From positions 1 to 48,259 of the forward strand of contig DAITBA010000024.1 of the NCBI GenBank assembly GCA_036824005.1: a stretch of DNA of 48,259 bases, written 5' to 3'. Source of the DNA: DAITBA01 sp036824005. Lineage in GTDB: Bacteria > Pseudomonadota > Gammaproteobacteria > Burkholderiales > Rhodocyclaceae. The translations under genes were made by a program, and so were the position numbers. Below are positions 31,012 through 40,979 of the stretch, one piece after another (position 1 is the first letter of the stretch; every line of letters begins with the position of its first letter). Under the pieces are notes generated by a model that ran no database searches, was not told the origin of the DNA, and was given only the letters and a program-made list of their open reading frames with translations.

Positions 31012-32376
31012 ATGGTGAAAGCAATACCCATGGCGCTCGCCACTGCGTTGGCGCTGCCGCCGCCGGCATTCGCCGATGCGGAGATCGACAAGGTGCGAGC
31101 CGAGTTCGAGCAGAAGCTCAAGGCACTCCAGCAGACCTACGAAAGTCGCCTCAAGGACATGGAGGCGCGATTGGCCAGGACGGAGGAACAGGCACAGACT
31201 GCCCAAACGGCGGCGGACCAGGTTGCGCGGCAGCCCGCGCCGGCGTCCGCCTTCAATCCGGAAGTCTCCCTGGTGTTGCAGGGGCAGTACGCTCGCCGCA
31301 AGGATATCGAGGAGAGACGCATCACCGGCTTCGTCTCCGGGGCTCACGACCATGGCGGCGGCCGCGGCTTCAACGTCGACCATACCGAACTGGTTTTCTC
31401 TGCCAACGTCGATCCCTACTTCCGCGGCTTCGTGAACCTGGCCGTGGCGCCGGAAGGCGGCGCCGAGGTGGAGGAGGCGTGGTTCCAGAGCCTGGGGCTT
31501 GGCAGCGGTTTCACCCTCAAGGGCGGGCGCTTTCTCTCGGGCATCGGCTATGTCAATGAGCAGCATCCCCACGCCTGGGACTTCGCCGACCAGAACCTGA
31601 TGTACCAGGCCCTCTTCGGCGAACATCTGATTCAGGACGGCGTGCAACTTAAATGGCTGGCGCCGACCGAGACCTTCCTCGAGTTCGGCCTGGAAGCGGC
31701 GCGCGGCCAGTTCTTCCCCGGCTCCGAGGAGGGCGGCAACCGCAACGGAGCCGGCACCTGGGCCGCCTTCGCCAAGATCGGCGGGGACATGGGAGCCTCC
31801 CACAGCTGGCGGGCGGGGCTCAACTATCTGTCCGCGCGGCCCAAGGCCCGCCATGGCCACTTCGACGACACGAACGGCGTGGAGGGGCATACCGACCTCA
31901 CCGGCCGTTCGAAGACCTGGATCGCCGATTTCGTCTGGAAATGGGCGCCCGAGGGCAACCCGAAGGAGAGGAACTTCAAGTTCCAGGCGGAGTACTTCCG
32001 GCGCAACGAGACGGGCGATCTGTTCTGCGCCGACAACGCTGCCGAGGGTGGCGCCTGCACGGGACTGACCGATGCCTACCGCTCGCGGCAATCCGGCTGG
32101 TACGCGCAAGGTGTGTGGCAGTTCATGCCGCGCTGGCGCGTCGGCTACCGCTACGACCGGCTGGATTCGGGCAGCGTGAGCTTCGGCGCCAATCCGCTGG
32201 CGCGCGAGGACTACGCGCCGGTGAAGCACAGCCTGATGACCGACTGGTCCCTCACGGAGTTCTCGCGCTTCCGCCTGCAACTGGCCAGGGACAGGTCCAT
32301 GCGGGGCGTGTCCGACAATCAGGTGACGTTCCAGTACATCCACAGCCTTGGCCCGCACGGGGCGCACAAGTTCTGA
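31012..32376 (+). CDS. outer-membrane porin-like protein of the zinc operon
   Basis: A 454-residue protein with a signal peptide (MALATALALPPPAFA), a short coiled coil (residues about 25-75, EFEQKLKALQQTYESRLKD) and a beta-barrel that ends in YIHSLGPHGAHKF with a terminal Phe, as outer-membrane proteins do. VSLVLQGQYARR, HTELVFSANVDPYFRGFVNL and NEQHPHAWDFADQ are features of porins found with zinc ABC transporters. It probably lets zinc through the outer membrane without TonB. It has a GGAAAGGA ribosome site and is followed by znuA after 14 bases. Confidence 0.82.
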   Translation: MVKAIPMALATALALPPPAFADAEIDKVRAEFEQKLKALQQTYESRLKDMEARLARTEEQAQTAQTAADQVARQPAPASAFNPEVSLVLQGQYARRKDIEERRITGFVSGAHDHGGGRGFNVDHTELVFSANVDPYFRGFVNLAVAPEGGAEVEEAWFQSLGLGSGFTLKGGRFLSGIGYVNEQHPHAWDFADQNLMYQALFGEHLIQDGVQLKWLAPTETFLEFGLEAARGQFFPGSEEGGNRNGAGTWAAFAKIGGDMGASHSWRAGLNYLSARPKARHGHFDDTNGVEGHTDLTGRSKTWIADFVWKWAPEGNPKERNFKFQAEYFRRNETGDLFCADNAAEGGACTGLTDAYRSRQSGWYAQGVWQFMPRWRVGYRYDRLDSGSVSFGANPLAREDYAPVKHSLMTDWSLTEFSRFRLQLARDRSMRGVSDNQVTFQYIHSLGPHGAHKF

Positions 32377-32390
32377 AGGGAGACGGAATC

Positions 32391-33293
32391 ATGAAACGAC
32401 TGTTGGCAATCGTCCTGTCACTGACGGCCCTGGCCGCGGCCCCCGCCTGGGCGGCGCTTAACGTTCTCGCCTGCGAGCCGGAGTGGACATCCCTCGTGCG
32501 CGAGATCGCCGCAGAGCGGGCCAAGGTCACCTCGGCGACCACGGCCCTGCAGGATCCGCATCACATCGAGGCGCGGCCGGCACTGGTCGCCCAGGCACGG
32601 CGGGCGGACCTGCTGGTATGCACCGGCGCCGAACTGGAGATCGGCTGGCTGCCGCTGCTCCAGCGCGAGTCCGGCAATGCGGCCATCCAGACGGGGCAGA
32701 AGGGACATCTCGACGCCGCCCAGTTCGTACGGCTGATCGAAAGGCCTGCGATCCTGGATCGTGCCATGGGCGATGTGCATGCCGCCGGCAACCCCCACCT
32801 GCACCTCGACCCGCGCAACCTGCTGCGTGTCGCCGATGCCCTGGCCAGGCGCCTGGCCGAGCTCGATCCGGCCGGCGCGGCGCACTACGAGGCCCGGCGC
32901 GCCGACTTCGCCGCGCGCATGCAGGCGGCCATCGCCCGCTGGGAGATGGAGGCGGCGCCGCTCAAGGGATTGCCGGTCGTCGTGCATCACAAGAACTGGT
33001 CTTACTTGGCCGACTGGCTCGGGCTGAAAGTCGTCGCCGACCTGGAGCCCAAGCCGGGCATCGACCCCTCGGCAGCCTATCTCGGGCAGTTGCTGGAGAA
33101 GCTCAAGGCGCAGCCGGCGAGGGTGGTGCTGAGGGCGAGTTACCAGTCTCCCAAGGCGTCCGAGTGGATCGCTGGGCAGGCGGGCATGCGCGCCGTGGCG
33201 CTGCCTTTCACCGTCGGCGGATCGGGTCGCGCAAGCGACCTCTTCTCGCTCTTCGACGACACCCTGGCCCGGCTTCTGGAGGCTGCCCGATGA
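32391..33293 (+). CDS. znuA: zinc ABC transporter substrate-binding protein
   Basis: A 300-residue periplasmic protein with a signal peptide (MKRLLAIVLSLTALAAAPAWA). Cluster A-I zinc ligands are visible as His in DPHHIEARP, His in GNPHLHLDP and His in VVVHHKNWSYL. The metal-binding loop is short (GDVHAAGNPHLHLD) and not strongly His-rich. LADLEPKPGIDPS and ASYQSPKASEWIA complete the pattern. It feeds the ZnuB permease, whose start codon overlaps its stop. No znuC gene is next to it. Confidence 0.9.
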   Translation: MKRLLAIVLSLTALAAAPAWAALNVLACEPEWTSLVREIAAERAKVTSATTALQDPHHIEARPALVAQARRADLLVCTGAELEIGWLPLLQRESGNAAIQTGQKGHLDAAQFVRLIERPAILDRAMGDVHAAGNPHLHLDPRNLLRVADALARRLAELDPAGAAHYEARRADFAARMQAAIARWEMEAAPLKGLPVVVHHKNWSYLADWLGLKVVADLEPKPGIDPSAAYLGQLLEKLKAQPARVVLRASYQSPKASEWIAGQAGMRAVALPFTVGGSGRASDLFSLFDDTLARLLEAAR

Positions 33294-34048
33294 CGCTGGA
33301 GGGCCTGCAGGCCGGCATCCTGCTGCCAGCCTTCGCGGCCGGGCTGCTGGTGCTCGCAACCCATGTGCCCTTGGGCATGGAGGTGCTCAGGCGCGGCATC
33401 ATCTTCATCGATCTCGCCATCGCCCAGATCGCCGGGCTGGGCATCGTCCTGGCCCATGTCCTGGGAGCGGAGGAGCAGGGCTGGCAGGTGCAGGCGGCCG
33501 CGGTGGGCGCGGCGCTCGCCGGCGCACTGTTCCTGCGCTGGATGGAGAAGCGGCTACCCGAGCGCCAGGAAGCGGTCATCGGCGTCACCTTCGCGGTCGC
33601 CGCCTGTGCGGCCATCCTGCTCATGAGCAAGGACCCGCACGGCGCGGAACATCTCAAGGAACTGCTGGTGGGGCAGATCCTGTGGAGCACCTGGGAGGGA
33701 CTCATCCCGCTTGCCTTGGTGAGTCTCGCGGTACTGGCCGGCTGGTATGGCCTGCGGTTGCAGAGCTCGCCCCTGGGGTTCTATCTGCTGTTCGCGCTCA
33801 CCGTGACCGCCTCGGTGCAGGTGGTGGGCGTGTACCTGGTCTTCGCCAGCCTGATCGTGCCGGCGCTGGCCGCCGGAAACCGCCCCGGCCTGGCCTATGC
33901 GCTTGGGGCGGCAGGCTATGGTGCCGGGCTCATCGGCTCGGCGGTGCTCGACCTGCCCTCGGGCGCGGCCATCGTCGTGGCCCTCGCGCTGGCCGCAGCG
34001 GGGTTTGCCGGTCCCATGGGCAAGCGGCGCGCTCCTGGGCGGGCGTAA
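33290..34048 (+). CDS. znuB: zinc ABC transporter permease
   Basis: A 252-residue inner-membrane protein with about eight helices, of the ABC-3 family. HVPLGMEVLRRGIIFIDLAIAQ is the conserved beginning and FASLIVPALAA is the family motif near helix 6. It pairs with ZnuA. The usual ATPase ZnuC is absent from the operon; the only ATPase nearby (34633) is of the LolD/MacB type and is coupled to a different permease. ZnuC may be encoded elsewhere or the downstream ATPase may serve both. Confidence 0.9.
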   Translation: MTLEGLQAGILLPAFAAGLLVLATHVPLGMEVLRRGIIFIDLAIAQIAGLGIVLAHVLGAEEQGWQVQAAAVGAALAGALFLRWMEKRLPERQEAVIGVTFAVAACAAILLMSKDPHGAEHLKELLVGQILWSTWEGLIPLALVSLAVLAGWYGLRLQSSPLGFYLLFALTVTASVQVVGVYLVFASLIVPALAAGNRPGLAYALGAAGYGAGLIGSAVLDLPSGAAIVVALALAAAGFAGPMGKRRAPGRA

Positions 34049-34073
34049 CGGACAGACGCACTTGGAGGACGAC

Positions 34074-34622
34074 ATGCAAGCTGAGTGGAAGGGACTGATC
34101 GCGACGGCCTGGATGCTCGCCGCCCCCGCGGCGCTGGGCGCCGAACCCCATGTGCATGGCGCGGCCGCGCTGGAGATCGCCGTGGACGGAAATACGCTCG
34201 TGGTCACTCTGGAAAGTCCGCTCGACAGTTTGGTGGGCTTCGAGCGGGCGCCGAGAAGCGGCGCCGAGCGGGAGCGCGTGCGGCGCGCGGCCGGGCGCCT
34301 GCGCGATGCGGCCGCAATGTTCCGGCCCACGCCCGAAGCTGGCTGTCTCGCAGAGAAGGTCGCGCTCGCCTCCCCGGTGATCGAGCCCGGCCTGCTGGGC
34401 GAGCCCGGCAAGCCGGCTGCCGCCGGTCATGGGGAAGACGGTCATGCGGAACTTGCCGGGGAGTGGCGTTTCGCCTGTGCGCGCCCCGGGTTGCTGAAAG
34501 GCATGGAGGTCCGACTGTTCGACGCCTTTCCCGGCATCCGCCGGCTCGCGGTGCAGGTGGCCGGCCCGCGCGGGCAATCCGGCGCGACGCTGACGCCGAA
34601 GGCGCGCATGCTTTCCTGGTAG
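34074..34622 (+). CDS. DUF2796 protein, exported (ZrgA-like)
   Basis: A 182-residue protein with a signal peptide ending ALGAEPHVHGAAALEIAVDG, which is the DUF2796 start with its HVHG motif. ESPLDSLVGFERAPRSGAE and a middle His-rich linker (GHGEDGHAEL) follow, and the end forms the strand pattern LKGMEVRLFDAFPGIRRLAVQV. The protein is probably periplasmic and binds zinc. DUF2796 plus ABC ATPase plus permease is the layout of the zinc-regulated ZrgABC uptake genes of Vibrio (from memory). A GGAGG site precedes the ATG. Confidence 0.85.
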   Translation: MQAEWKGLIATAWMLAAPAALGAEPHVHGAAALEIAVDGNTLVVTLESPLDSLVGFERAPRSGAERERVRRAAGRLRDAAAMFRPTPEAGCLAEKVALASPVIEPGLLGEPGKPAAAGHGEDGHAELAGEWRFACARPGLLKGMEVRLFDAFPGIRRLAVQVAGPRGQSGATLTPKARMLSW

Positions 34623-34632
34623 GGCGGGCGCC

Positions 34633-35345
<713 letters not shown>

Positions 35346-35349
<4 letters not shown>

Positions 35350-36620
35350 GAAACCTGCTGCGCCTCGCCGCTGCCAGCGCCTGGAACCGGCGCGGCACCC
35401 TTTCGCTCACCGTGCTCGCCGTGGCCCTGTCGGTGACGCTGCTCCTGGGCATCGAACGGCTGCGCCAGGACGTGCGCGAGAACTTCATGCAGTCGGTGTC
35501 GGGCACGGACCTCGTCGTCGGGGCGCGCACCGGCCCGGTCCAGCTCATGCTCTATGCCGTGTTCCGCATCGGCGGCGCCACCAACAACGTCGGCTGGAAG
35601 AGCGTCCAGGCCGTCGCCGCCGATCCGGCGGTCGCCTGGTCGATCCCCCTGTCCCTCGGCGACTCCCACAGAGGCTTTCCCGTGCTCGGCACGACGCCGG
35701 CCTATTTCGAGCATTACCGCTACGGCGACGGCAGGATGCTGGAACTTCGCCAGGGACGCGCCTTCGCCGACAGTCCGGACGGACTGTTCGATGCGGTCCT
35801 GGGCGTCGAGGTCGCCCAGCGACTGGGATACCGGCTCGGCCAGCCCATCGTCCTCGCCCACGGGGCAGGGGACGTGAATCTGGCCGAGCACGCCGACAAG
35901 CCCTTCCGCGTCGTCGGCATCCTCGCCCGCACCGGGACGCCGGTGGATCGCACCGTGCACGTGAGCCTCGCGGCCATCGAGGCGATCCACCTGGATTGGC
36001 AGGGCGGCGCGCCCGTGCCGGGCATGTCGATTCCCGCGGAGTTCGCACGCAAGTTCGATCTCACGCCGAAGAGCGTCACCGCCGTCCTGTTGGGGCTGAA
36101 GAGCCGCGCCGCGGTGTTCCAGGTGCAGCGCCGCATCAACGGCTTTTCCGGTGAACCGCTCATGGCGGTGCTTCCCGGTGTGGCGCTCGACGAGCTGTGG
36201 GAGGTCGTGGGCGTGGCCTCCCGGGCGCTCATGGCGGTATCGGCCCTGGTGGTCGCGGTGGGCCTCGCCGGGCTGACGGCGGTCGTGCTCGCCGGCCTGA
36301 ACGAACGGCGGCGGGAACTCGCCATCCTGCGCTCGGTCGGCGCCCATCCGCGCGACATCTTCGCTCTCCTCGCCCTCGAAGGCATCCTGGTGACGCTGGC
36401 GGGCATGCTGCTGGGGATGGCGTTGCTGGCCACGGCCGGGGCTGGCTTCGCACCCTGGCTGGAAGCCCACCATGGCATCGTCCTGCGGCCGCTGGCCATG
36501 GGCGCGGGCGAATGGCAGCTGCTGGCCGCCGTCCTGGCGAGCGGGGCGGCGGCGAGCCTCGTACCCGGCTGGCGGGCCTATCGGCTGTCGCTCGGCGACG
36601 GGCTCGTACCGCGCATCTGA
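35346..36620 (+). CDS. FtsX/MacB-type ABC permease
   Basis: A 424-residue protein with one N-terminal helix (GTLSLTVLAVALSVTLLLGI), a large periplasmic domain (residues about 45-270) and three C-terminal helices (VSALVVAVGLAGLTAVVLAGL, LLALEGILVTLAGMLLGMAL and ASGAAASLVPGWRAY). NERRRELAILRSVGAHPRDIF is the coupling helix region of the family. This mechanotransmission-type topology is unlike that of classic importers. Its neighbours DUF2796 and DUF3299 point to zinc traffic at the periplasm. Confidence 0.9.
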
Positions 36621-36641
36621 AACCTTCCGGAGAGCGTGCTC

Positions 36642-37250
36642 ATGAATCCGCGTGTCCTTCTGCTCGTGCCATTCCTGTTGCTGCCCACCCTGTCAGCCTG
36701 CGGGCAAGCCGATTCGCCGGCTCCGCGCGCGCAGAGCGATTACAGGATCGGCGATCGCCTGCCGGCGGCGCCGGCGCCTGCATCGCCCCAGAATTTTCGC
36801 ACCATCGGTTGGGACGATCTGATCCCCCCGGACTGGAATCCCATGGAGGTCTTCAAGGGACTCGACCTCGGCAGGATGCAGGACTCCGATCCGCGCACCA
36901 TGGAGGCGCTGGAGCGCATGAAGGCGGAATGGAACGCGGCGCCGGCCAACCGGAAGCTGAATGGTGCCGCCATCCGCATCCCGGGTTTCGTGGTGCCGCT
37001 GGACAACGGCGGCGGCAAGGTGCGCGAGTTCCTGCTGGTCCCCTATTTCGGGGCGTGCATCCACGTGCCGCCGCCGCCCGCCAACCAGATCATCCATGTC
37101 GTTCCCGACAAGCCGCTGAACAAGGGGCGCACCATGGATGCCGTGTGGGTCAGTGGTACGCTGGAAATCGCCCGCACCGACAGCTGGATGGGCAATTCGG
37201 GGTATCGGATGAAGGCGGTTCGGGTCGAACCCTATGAGACGAAGCCGTGA
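36642..37250 (+). CDS. DUF3299 lipoprotein
   Basis: A 202-residue protein with a lipobox (LLPTLSAC) so probably anchored in a membrane. The mature part has IGWDDLIPPDWNP near residue 55 and the DUF3299 core IRIPGFVVPLD, VREFLLVPYFGACIHVPPPPANQIIHV and DAVWVSGTLEI. The ACIHVPPPP motif with Cys and His may hold a metal. DUF3299 genes commonly accompany the ATPase-permease pair. ATG at 36642 has GGAG 9 bases upstream. It is the last gene of the plus-strand operon. Confidence 0.87.
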   Translation: MNPRVLLLVPFLLLPTLSACGQADSPAPRAQSDYRIGDRLPAAPAPASPQNFRTIGWDDLIPPDWNPMEVFKGLDLGRMQDSDPRTMEALERMKAEWNAAPANRKLNGAAIRIPGFVVPLDNGGGKVREFLLVPYFGACIHVPPPPANQIIHVVPDKPLNKGRTMDAVWVSGTLEIARTDSWMGNSGYRMKAVRVEPYETKP

Positions 37251-37282
37251 CCCGCTCATTGGGCGGAGATTTTGTACTGGCG

Positions 37283-37765
37283 TCAGGGTGCGTCGGCGAT
37301 GCGGTAGGCGGCGTGACAGGCCAGGCACCGCCCAAGGTTCTCGGCCAAACGACGCTGCACGGTCTCCCGGTCTCCGATCTGTACTGCGATGTCGGCGATC
37401 TCGTCGAACGCAGCATGGGCGGCCTTGCCCAGAGGCAGAAACTCTTTCGGTGCCTTCCGGCGTATGCCATTTACGATCGAATCCTGATCGGCGAAGTCCG
37501 CTCGATGGGCGGCCAGTCCGACGGAACGCGCGGCTTCGGCCACCGCTGGCATGTCGTTGTCCAGACTCGCCTGCAGGATGCGTTGGGTGGCGCTCAGGAA
37601 CTGCCGCATCTCCGTCAGGATGAAGTTCTTCTCCCTGGCGCTGAGGGCGAGGGCCAGACGCCGATCCTCCTGCGCATCGCGGCCATGCCCGCCGTCAGCG
37701 TGCAAGGCGGCCGTCCATGCGGCCAGCAATCCCGCCAGCGCAACCATCCGACGCGTACTTCTCAT
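37283..37765 (-). CDS. cytochrome c'-like exported heme protein
   Basis: A 160-residue protein with a signal peptide (VALAGLLAAWTAALHA). The mature part is helical and has a single heme c motif near the C-terminus (GRCLACHAAYRIA, CxxCH), the arrangement of cytochrome c' and c-556. Met or Phe at the distal site cannot be judged. It may bind NO or pass electrons in the periplasm. ATG at 37765 fits the GAGG site; 37774 is also possible. It lies 17 bases downstream of the CopD-like gene. Confidence 0.8.
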   Translation of the reverse strand: MRSTRRMVALAGLLAAWTAALHADGGHGRDAQEDRRLALALSAREKNFILTEMRQFLSATQRILQASLDNDMPAVAEAARSVGLAAHRADFADQDSIVNGIRRKAPKEFLPLGKAAHAAFDEIADIAVQIGDRETVQRRLAENLGRCLACHAAYRIADAP

Positions 37766-37782
37766 CCGCTTCATCCTCGTTG

Positions 37783-38229
37783 TCACCAATAGAACATGCC
37801 CTTGGCCAGGACGACGATGCCCAGAACCAGGACAAAAACCGCCAGATGCAGCCCCCTGAACAATGCCGGACGCATCCTGCCGCGCCAGAACAGCGTCAGT
37901 GCCGTGACAAACAGTCCCAGGACCGCAGTGGCCAGTCCGATCTTGACCAGCAGCAGCCGGCCGAAGCGAGTCGTGGTCATGCCCTCGTGTCCCGGGAAAT
38001 GCACATGCAGCATGATGAGGCCCGTGATGAACAGGGTTCCGACTACCCATGGCATGATCTTGCGTGCGCGGGTCACGATACCGGCCTCGATGGCCTGCAT
38101 GGTATCGGCAGGAAAGCGCGCATGCAGGGATTCCAGGATCAGCACCTCGAAGATCACGGCACCGCCAAAGGTCATGGCGCACAGCAGATGCAGCGTCAGC
38201 CAGACGCCGTAGTATTCCGCTAGCATCAT
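37783..38229 (-). CDS. CopD-like four-helix membrane protein
   Basis: A 148-residue protein with four membrane helices. WLTLHLLCAMTFGGAVIFEVLIL and LFITGLIMLHVHF carry histidines within helices, as in CopD-type or cytochrome b-like proteins, so heme or copper binding is possible. The pairing with a cytochrome c'-like gene supports a redox role. GGAG lies just before the ATGATG start (38229 or 38226). It starts 21 bases after the TonB-dependent receptor gene. Confidence 0.65.
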   Translation of the reverse strand: MMLAEYYGVWLTLHLLCAMTFGGAVIFEVLILESLHARFPADTMQAIEAGIVTRARKIMPWVVGTLFITGLIMLHVHFPGHEGMTTTRFGRLLLVKIGLATAVLGLFVTALTLFWRGRMRPALFRGLHLAVFVLVLGIVVLAKGMFYW

Positions 38230-38250
38230 TACTCCAGTGCTTCGACGGGT

Positions 38251-40287
38251 TCAGAATCGGCCCTGCCAGGCGACCAGCAGACTGCGGCCCGGGGCGTGTA
38301 TTTCCTGGCCGGAGACGCCCTCGGACAGGTGCTCGTGGTAGGCTTTGTCGAAGGCATTGCGCAGCGCCAGCCGCACGCGCTGCTGCTGCCAGCGGTAGGT
38401 GAGACCGAAATCCGCAGTGGCGAATCCCGGTGTGGCGTTCTCGGTGTCCCGCGAGAAGACGCGTGCCACGCGGTCCTGGCGTCGCACCAGCCGGAAGGCG
38501 GCGTCCGCCGTCCAACCCTGCGCCACGCCGCCTTCCCAGCCCAGCGACAATTCGTCCGCGGGCGTCTGGAACAGCGGTTCGTGGAGGTCTTCGTTGGTGC
38601 CGCGTACGCGGGAGTAGCCCAGCGTGGCCCACTGGCCGCCCAGGAACTGCCAGCGCCCCTCGGCCTCGATGCCTCTCAGCGTCACCTTGCCGATGTTCTC
38701 GGTCTGCTTGACGGGCAGCCCGCTCTGGAACGCGCCCGTCACTCGCCCGGTGATGTAGTCGGTGATGCGATTGCGATAGGCGGCCAGCGCGAAGACGAGA
38801 TTCTCCGTGGCGCCTTTCAGACCGGCCTCGAACTGTGTGGCGACTTCAGGACGTATCTGCGGATTGCCGAGGTAGAAGAAGCCGTCGCCGCGAGGCGAGG
38901 ATTCAAAGCGCTCGCGCATGTCGCCGGCGCGAAAGGCACGCGAGACGCTGGCATAGGGCCGCAGCAGGGGAGCGATCTCGTAAATGGCGCCCAGGCTGCC
39001 TGAGGTGGCACTGTCACTGCGGTCCAGCCCGGTCGTGACGGCACCGTTGTTGAGCGACGCGGCGCTGCCCTTCACCGTGTCCCGCCGCAGTCCCGCCAGC
39101 ACGCCGAGGGCGCCGAAGCGCATGTCGTCCTGGAGGTAGATGCCGAGGGCATCGATACGGCCGTCGCGGAAGGGGTCGTTGCGCACGCGGTTGTCGAACA
39201 GCGGCGCATTGGTGTTCAGGTAACGCTCGGGGGAGGCCTGCATGCGCCAGGCATTGACACCGAAGGACAGCAGGTGCGCGGAGTGGACGAGCCAGTCGGC
39301 CTTGGCGTCGATACCGTCGGTCTCGAACGTCACGTCGGTTTCCGCCTGGTCGCGCCCGAGGGCGCTGGAGTAGGCCCGAATCTGCCGTTGCAGCTCCTGC
39401 CGGTAGGCACGTACGTCGACATTGACCGGCCGATCACCGCCCCCCTTTCGGCTGTAGCCAAGTTCCGCCAGGCGCCGCGCCTGATGGGGCGAGCGCACCG
39501 TGACGATGCCCAGAAGCGCCGGTGTGCCCGGCTTGGCCGAGCCGGGGTACCACACATCCCGATCCGTGTGCTGTTGCAGGGACAGGCGAAGCTGCTGCGC
39601 CCCGTCGAGCCGGAAGCGATGTTGTCCAATGAAGCTGTCGGAATCGTAGTCGGTGCGCGCCACTTTTCCTTCCGGGGAGCGGTAGTCGCCGATGCGCGAG
39701 GCGGCAGCGCCAAGCATCAGGGCGTGATCCCCCGCCGAAGCATTTATTACGCCGCTGCCGTCCGTGCCCCGGCTGGCGCTGGCAAAGCCAGCGTTGGCGT
39801 TCAGGCGCACACCGGGCGCGAATTGCGCCTGGGGCAGCAGGACGTTGATGGCTCCGCCCAGCGCCCCGGTACCGTAGAGAACCGACGCCGGTCCCTTGAC
39901 GACTTCGACGCGCTCCGCCAATCCCAACGACATGAATGAGGCAATGGCTCCCGCCGGCTGGGCCGAGTTCAGCCGCATGCCGTCGACCAGCAGAACGACG
40001 CTCTCCTTTTTCAGACCCCGGATGACGGGGTTCTGACCTTGGGCACCGTCGCTGGCCACCGCCAGACCGGGCCGGCCCCTGAGGGCGCCGCCGACGTTCT
40101 GGGCGCCGGCGTCGAGCCAGCTCTGCCGGTCGAGCACCGTCACGGCAGCGGGAGTTTCCATGTTCTCCGATGCGTAACCCTTCGCGGTTACGGTCACGGT
40201 CGGGAGCGTGCTCGTCTCTTCAGCGTGGGCGAGGGGAAAGACGCAGGCGAGCGCCAGCGCCAGGGGATGCATGTGACCAGAAGCCAT
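38251..40287 (-). CDS. TonB-dependent outer-membrane receptor
   Basis: A 678-residue receptor with a signal peptide (LALALACVFPLAHA), a plug domain (LPTVTVTAKGY, ALRGRPGLAVASDGAQGQNPVIRG, VEVVKGPASVLYGTGALGGAINV) and a barrel with SRAFRAGDMRERFESS and a terminal Phe (LLVAWQGRF). The ligand cannot be read from the sequence; context (FTR1, cupredoxin, HemP) suggests iron or heme, and zinc or copper are not excluded. ATG at 40287 has AAGGAT 8 bases upstream. The frame stays open back to 40572, and that part reads as the end of the damaged membrane-protein gene. Confidence 0.88.
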   Translation of the reverse strand: MASGHMHPLALALACVFPLAHAEETSTLPTVTVTAKGYASENMETPAAVTVLDRQSWLDAGAQNVGGALRGRPGLAVASDGAQGQNPVIRGLKKESVVLLVDGMRLNSAQPAGAIASFMSLGLAERVEVVKGPASVLYGTGALGGAINVLLPQAQFAPGVRLNANAGFASASRGTDGSGVINASAGDHALMLGAAASRIGDYRSPEGKVARTDYDSDSFIGQHRFRLDGAQQLRLSLQQHTDRDVWYPGSAKPGTPALLGIVTVRSPHQARRLAELGYSRKGGGDRPVNVDVRAYRQELQRQIRAYSSALGRDQAETDVTFETDGIDAKADWLVHSAHLLSFGVNAWRMQASPERYLNTNAPLFDNRVRNDPFRDGRIDALGIYLQDDMRFGALGVLAGLRRDTVKGSAASLNNGAVTTGLDRSDSATSGSLGAIYEIAPLLRPYASVSRAFRAGDMRERFESSPRGDGFFYLGNPQIRPEVATQFEAGLKGATENLVFALAAYRNRITDYITGRVTGAFQSGLPVKQTENIGKVTLRGIEAEGRWQFLGGQWATLGYSRVRGTNEDLHEPLFQTPADELSLGWEGGVAQGWTADAAFRLVRRQDRVARVFSRDTENATPGFATADFGLTYRWQQQRVRLALRNAFDKAYHEHLSEGVSGQEIHAPGRSLLVAWQGRF

Positions 40288-40351
40288 GAGCCGGATCCTT
40301 CGAAAGATCGCTCTGGCTGGCAGCTGGCTGGCTGAGCGGGAATGTTCATCG

Positions 40352-40979
40352 TCAAGTTGTGCAAATTGGATGAGCCGGTAATCGGTTGATCCTTTGCGCG
40401 CTGTCGGCGCCCAGCAGGGCGTAGCCCGTAGCGGCGCCGACAGCGCGAGACCGATGCTACCGCCCAGAAATGCCGTCCAGCCGACCAGCCAGACAGACAG
40501 GCGAGGGCGTCGAGCCGGATGAACTGGCTTTCGCCCGGCGGCCAGCGCACGAACCACGCTTCTTCCAGCCACTGGTACAGACCGACGAAAGCCGGATTGA
40601 CCGTCCAGTGGAAATAAGCAGGGTCCATGCCGAGCAAGTCAAAAACCAGCAATGCCGGGTGACGGGCGCCGCCTTGGGGATGGAAGGCGATCCGGAGCGC
40701 TGCGGCCGGCGGCAGCAGGCCCCAGACAAGATAGTGCGTGGCGAGCGAGAGCCGGTCGGACCATTGCGCGCTGCAAGGCGCCTTGTCGAACAGGGCCAGC
40801 CGCGGCACGCCGCCTACCGGCGCCAAGCAGAAGTTCGGATCGGTGGCGCCCGCCGTTCCCCAGCCGTTCGAGAACAGCCGCGCCTCGGGATGCGGCGTCG
40901 GCAGCGGCAGAAAGGAAAGCACTGCCAGCGCGATGCCAGCCCCGACGACGATACGGAACCTCAGCGCAGTCGCCACCAT
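40352..40979 (-). pseudogene. membrane protein gene next to FTR1, probably frameshifted
   Basis: The frame starting at 40979 (MVATALRFRIVVGAGIALAVLSF) encodes a membrane or anchored protein with periplasmic cysteines and helices up to WFVRWPPGESQFIRLDALACL. At a short CTGT tandem repeat (40491-40500) the hydrophobic reading moves to the next frame (VWLVGWTAFLGGSIGLALSA), while the original frame becomes Arg-rich and runs into the receptor gene. Adding one CTGT unit would restore the frame. A stop in the third frame at 40352 gives another natural-looking end, so a second shift is possible. The start overlaps the FTR1 gene by 19 bases. Function unknown. Confidence 0.5.
40397..40447. repeat. 15-bp perfect inverted repeat
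   Basis: CGCGCTGTCGGCGCC (40397-40411) and its exact reverse complement (40433-40447) enclose a 21-base loop. It sits at the end of the damaged membrane-protein gene and 110 bases before the receptor gene on the minus strand. No T-run follows on either side. Confidence 0.7.

Noticed and set aside
40397..40447. The 15-bp hairpin as a Rho-independent terminator
   Set aside because: No T-run follows the stem on either strand, so it is listed as an inverted repeat only.
40288..40572. N-terminal extension of the TonB-dependent receptor
   Set aside because: The frame is open, but a good ribosome site and signal peptide begin at 40287; the upstream part reads as the end of the damaged membrane-protein gene.
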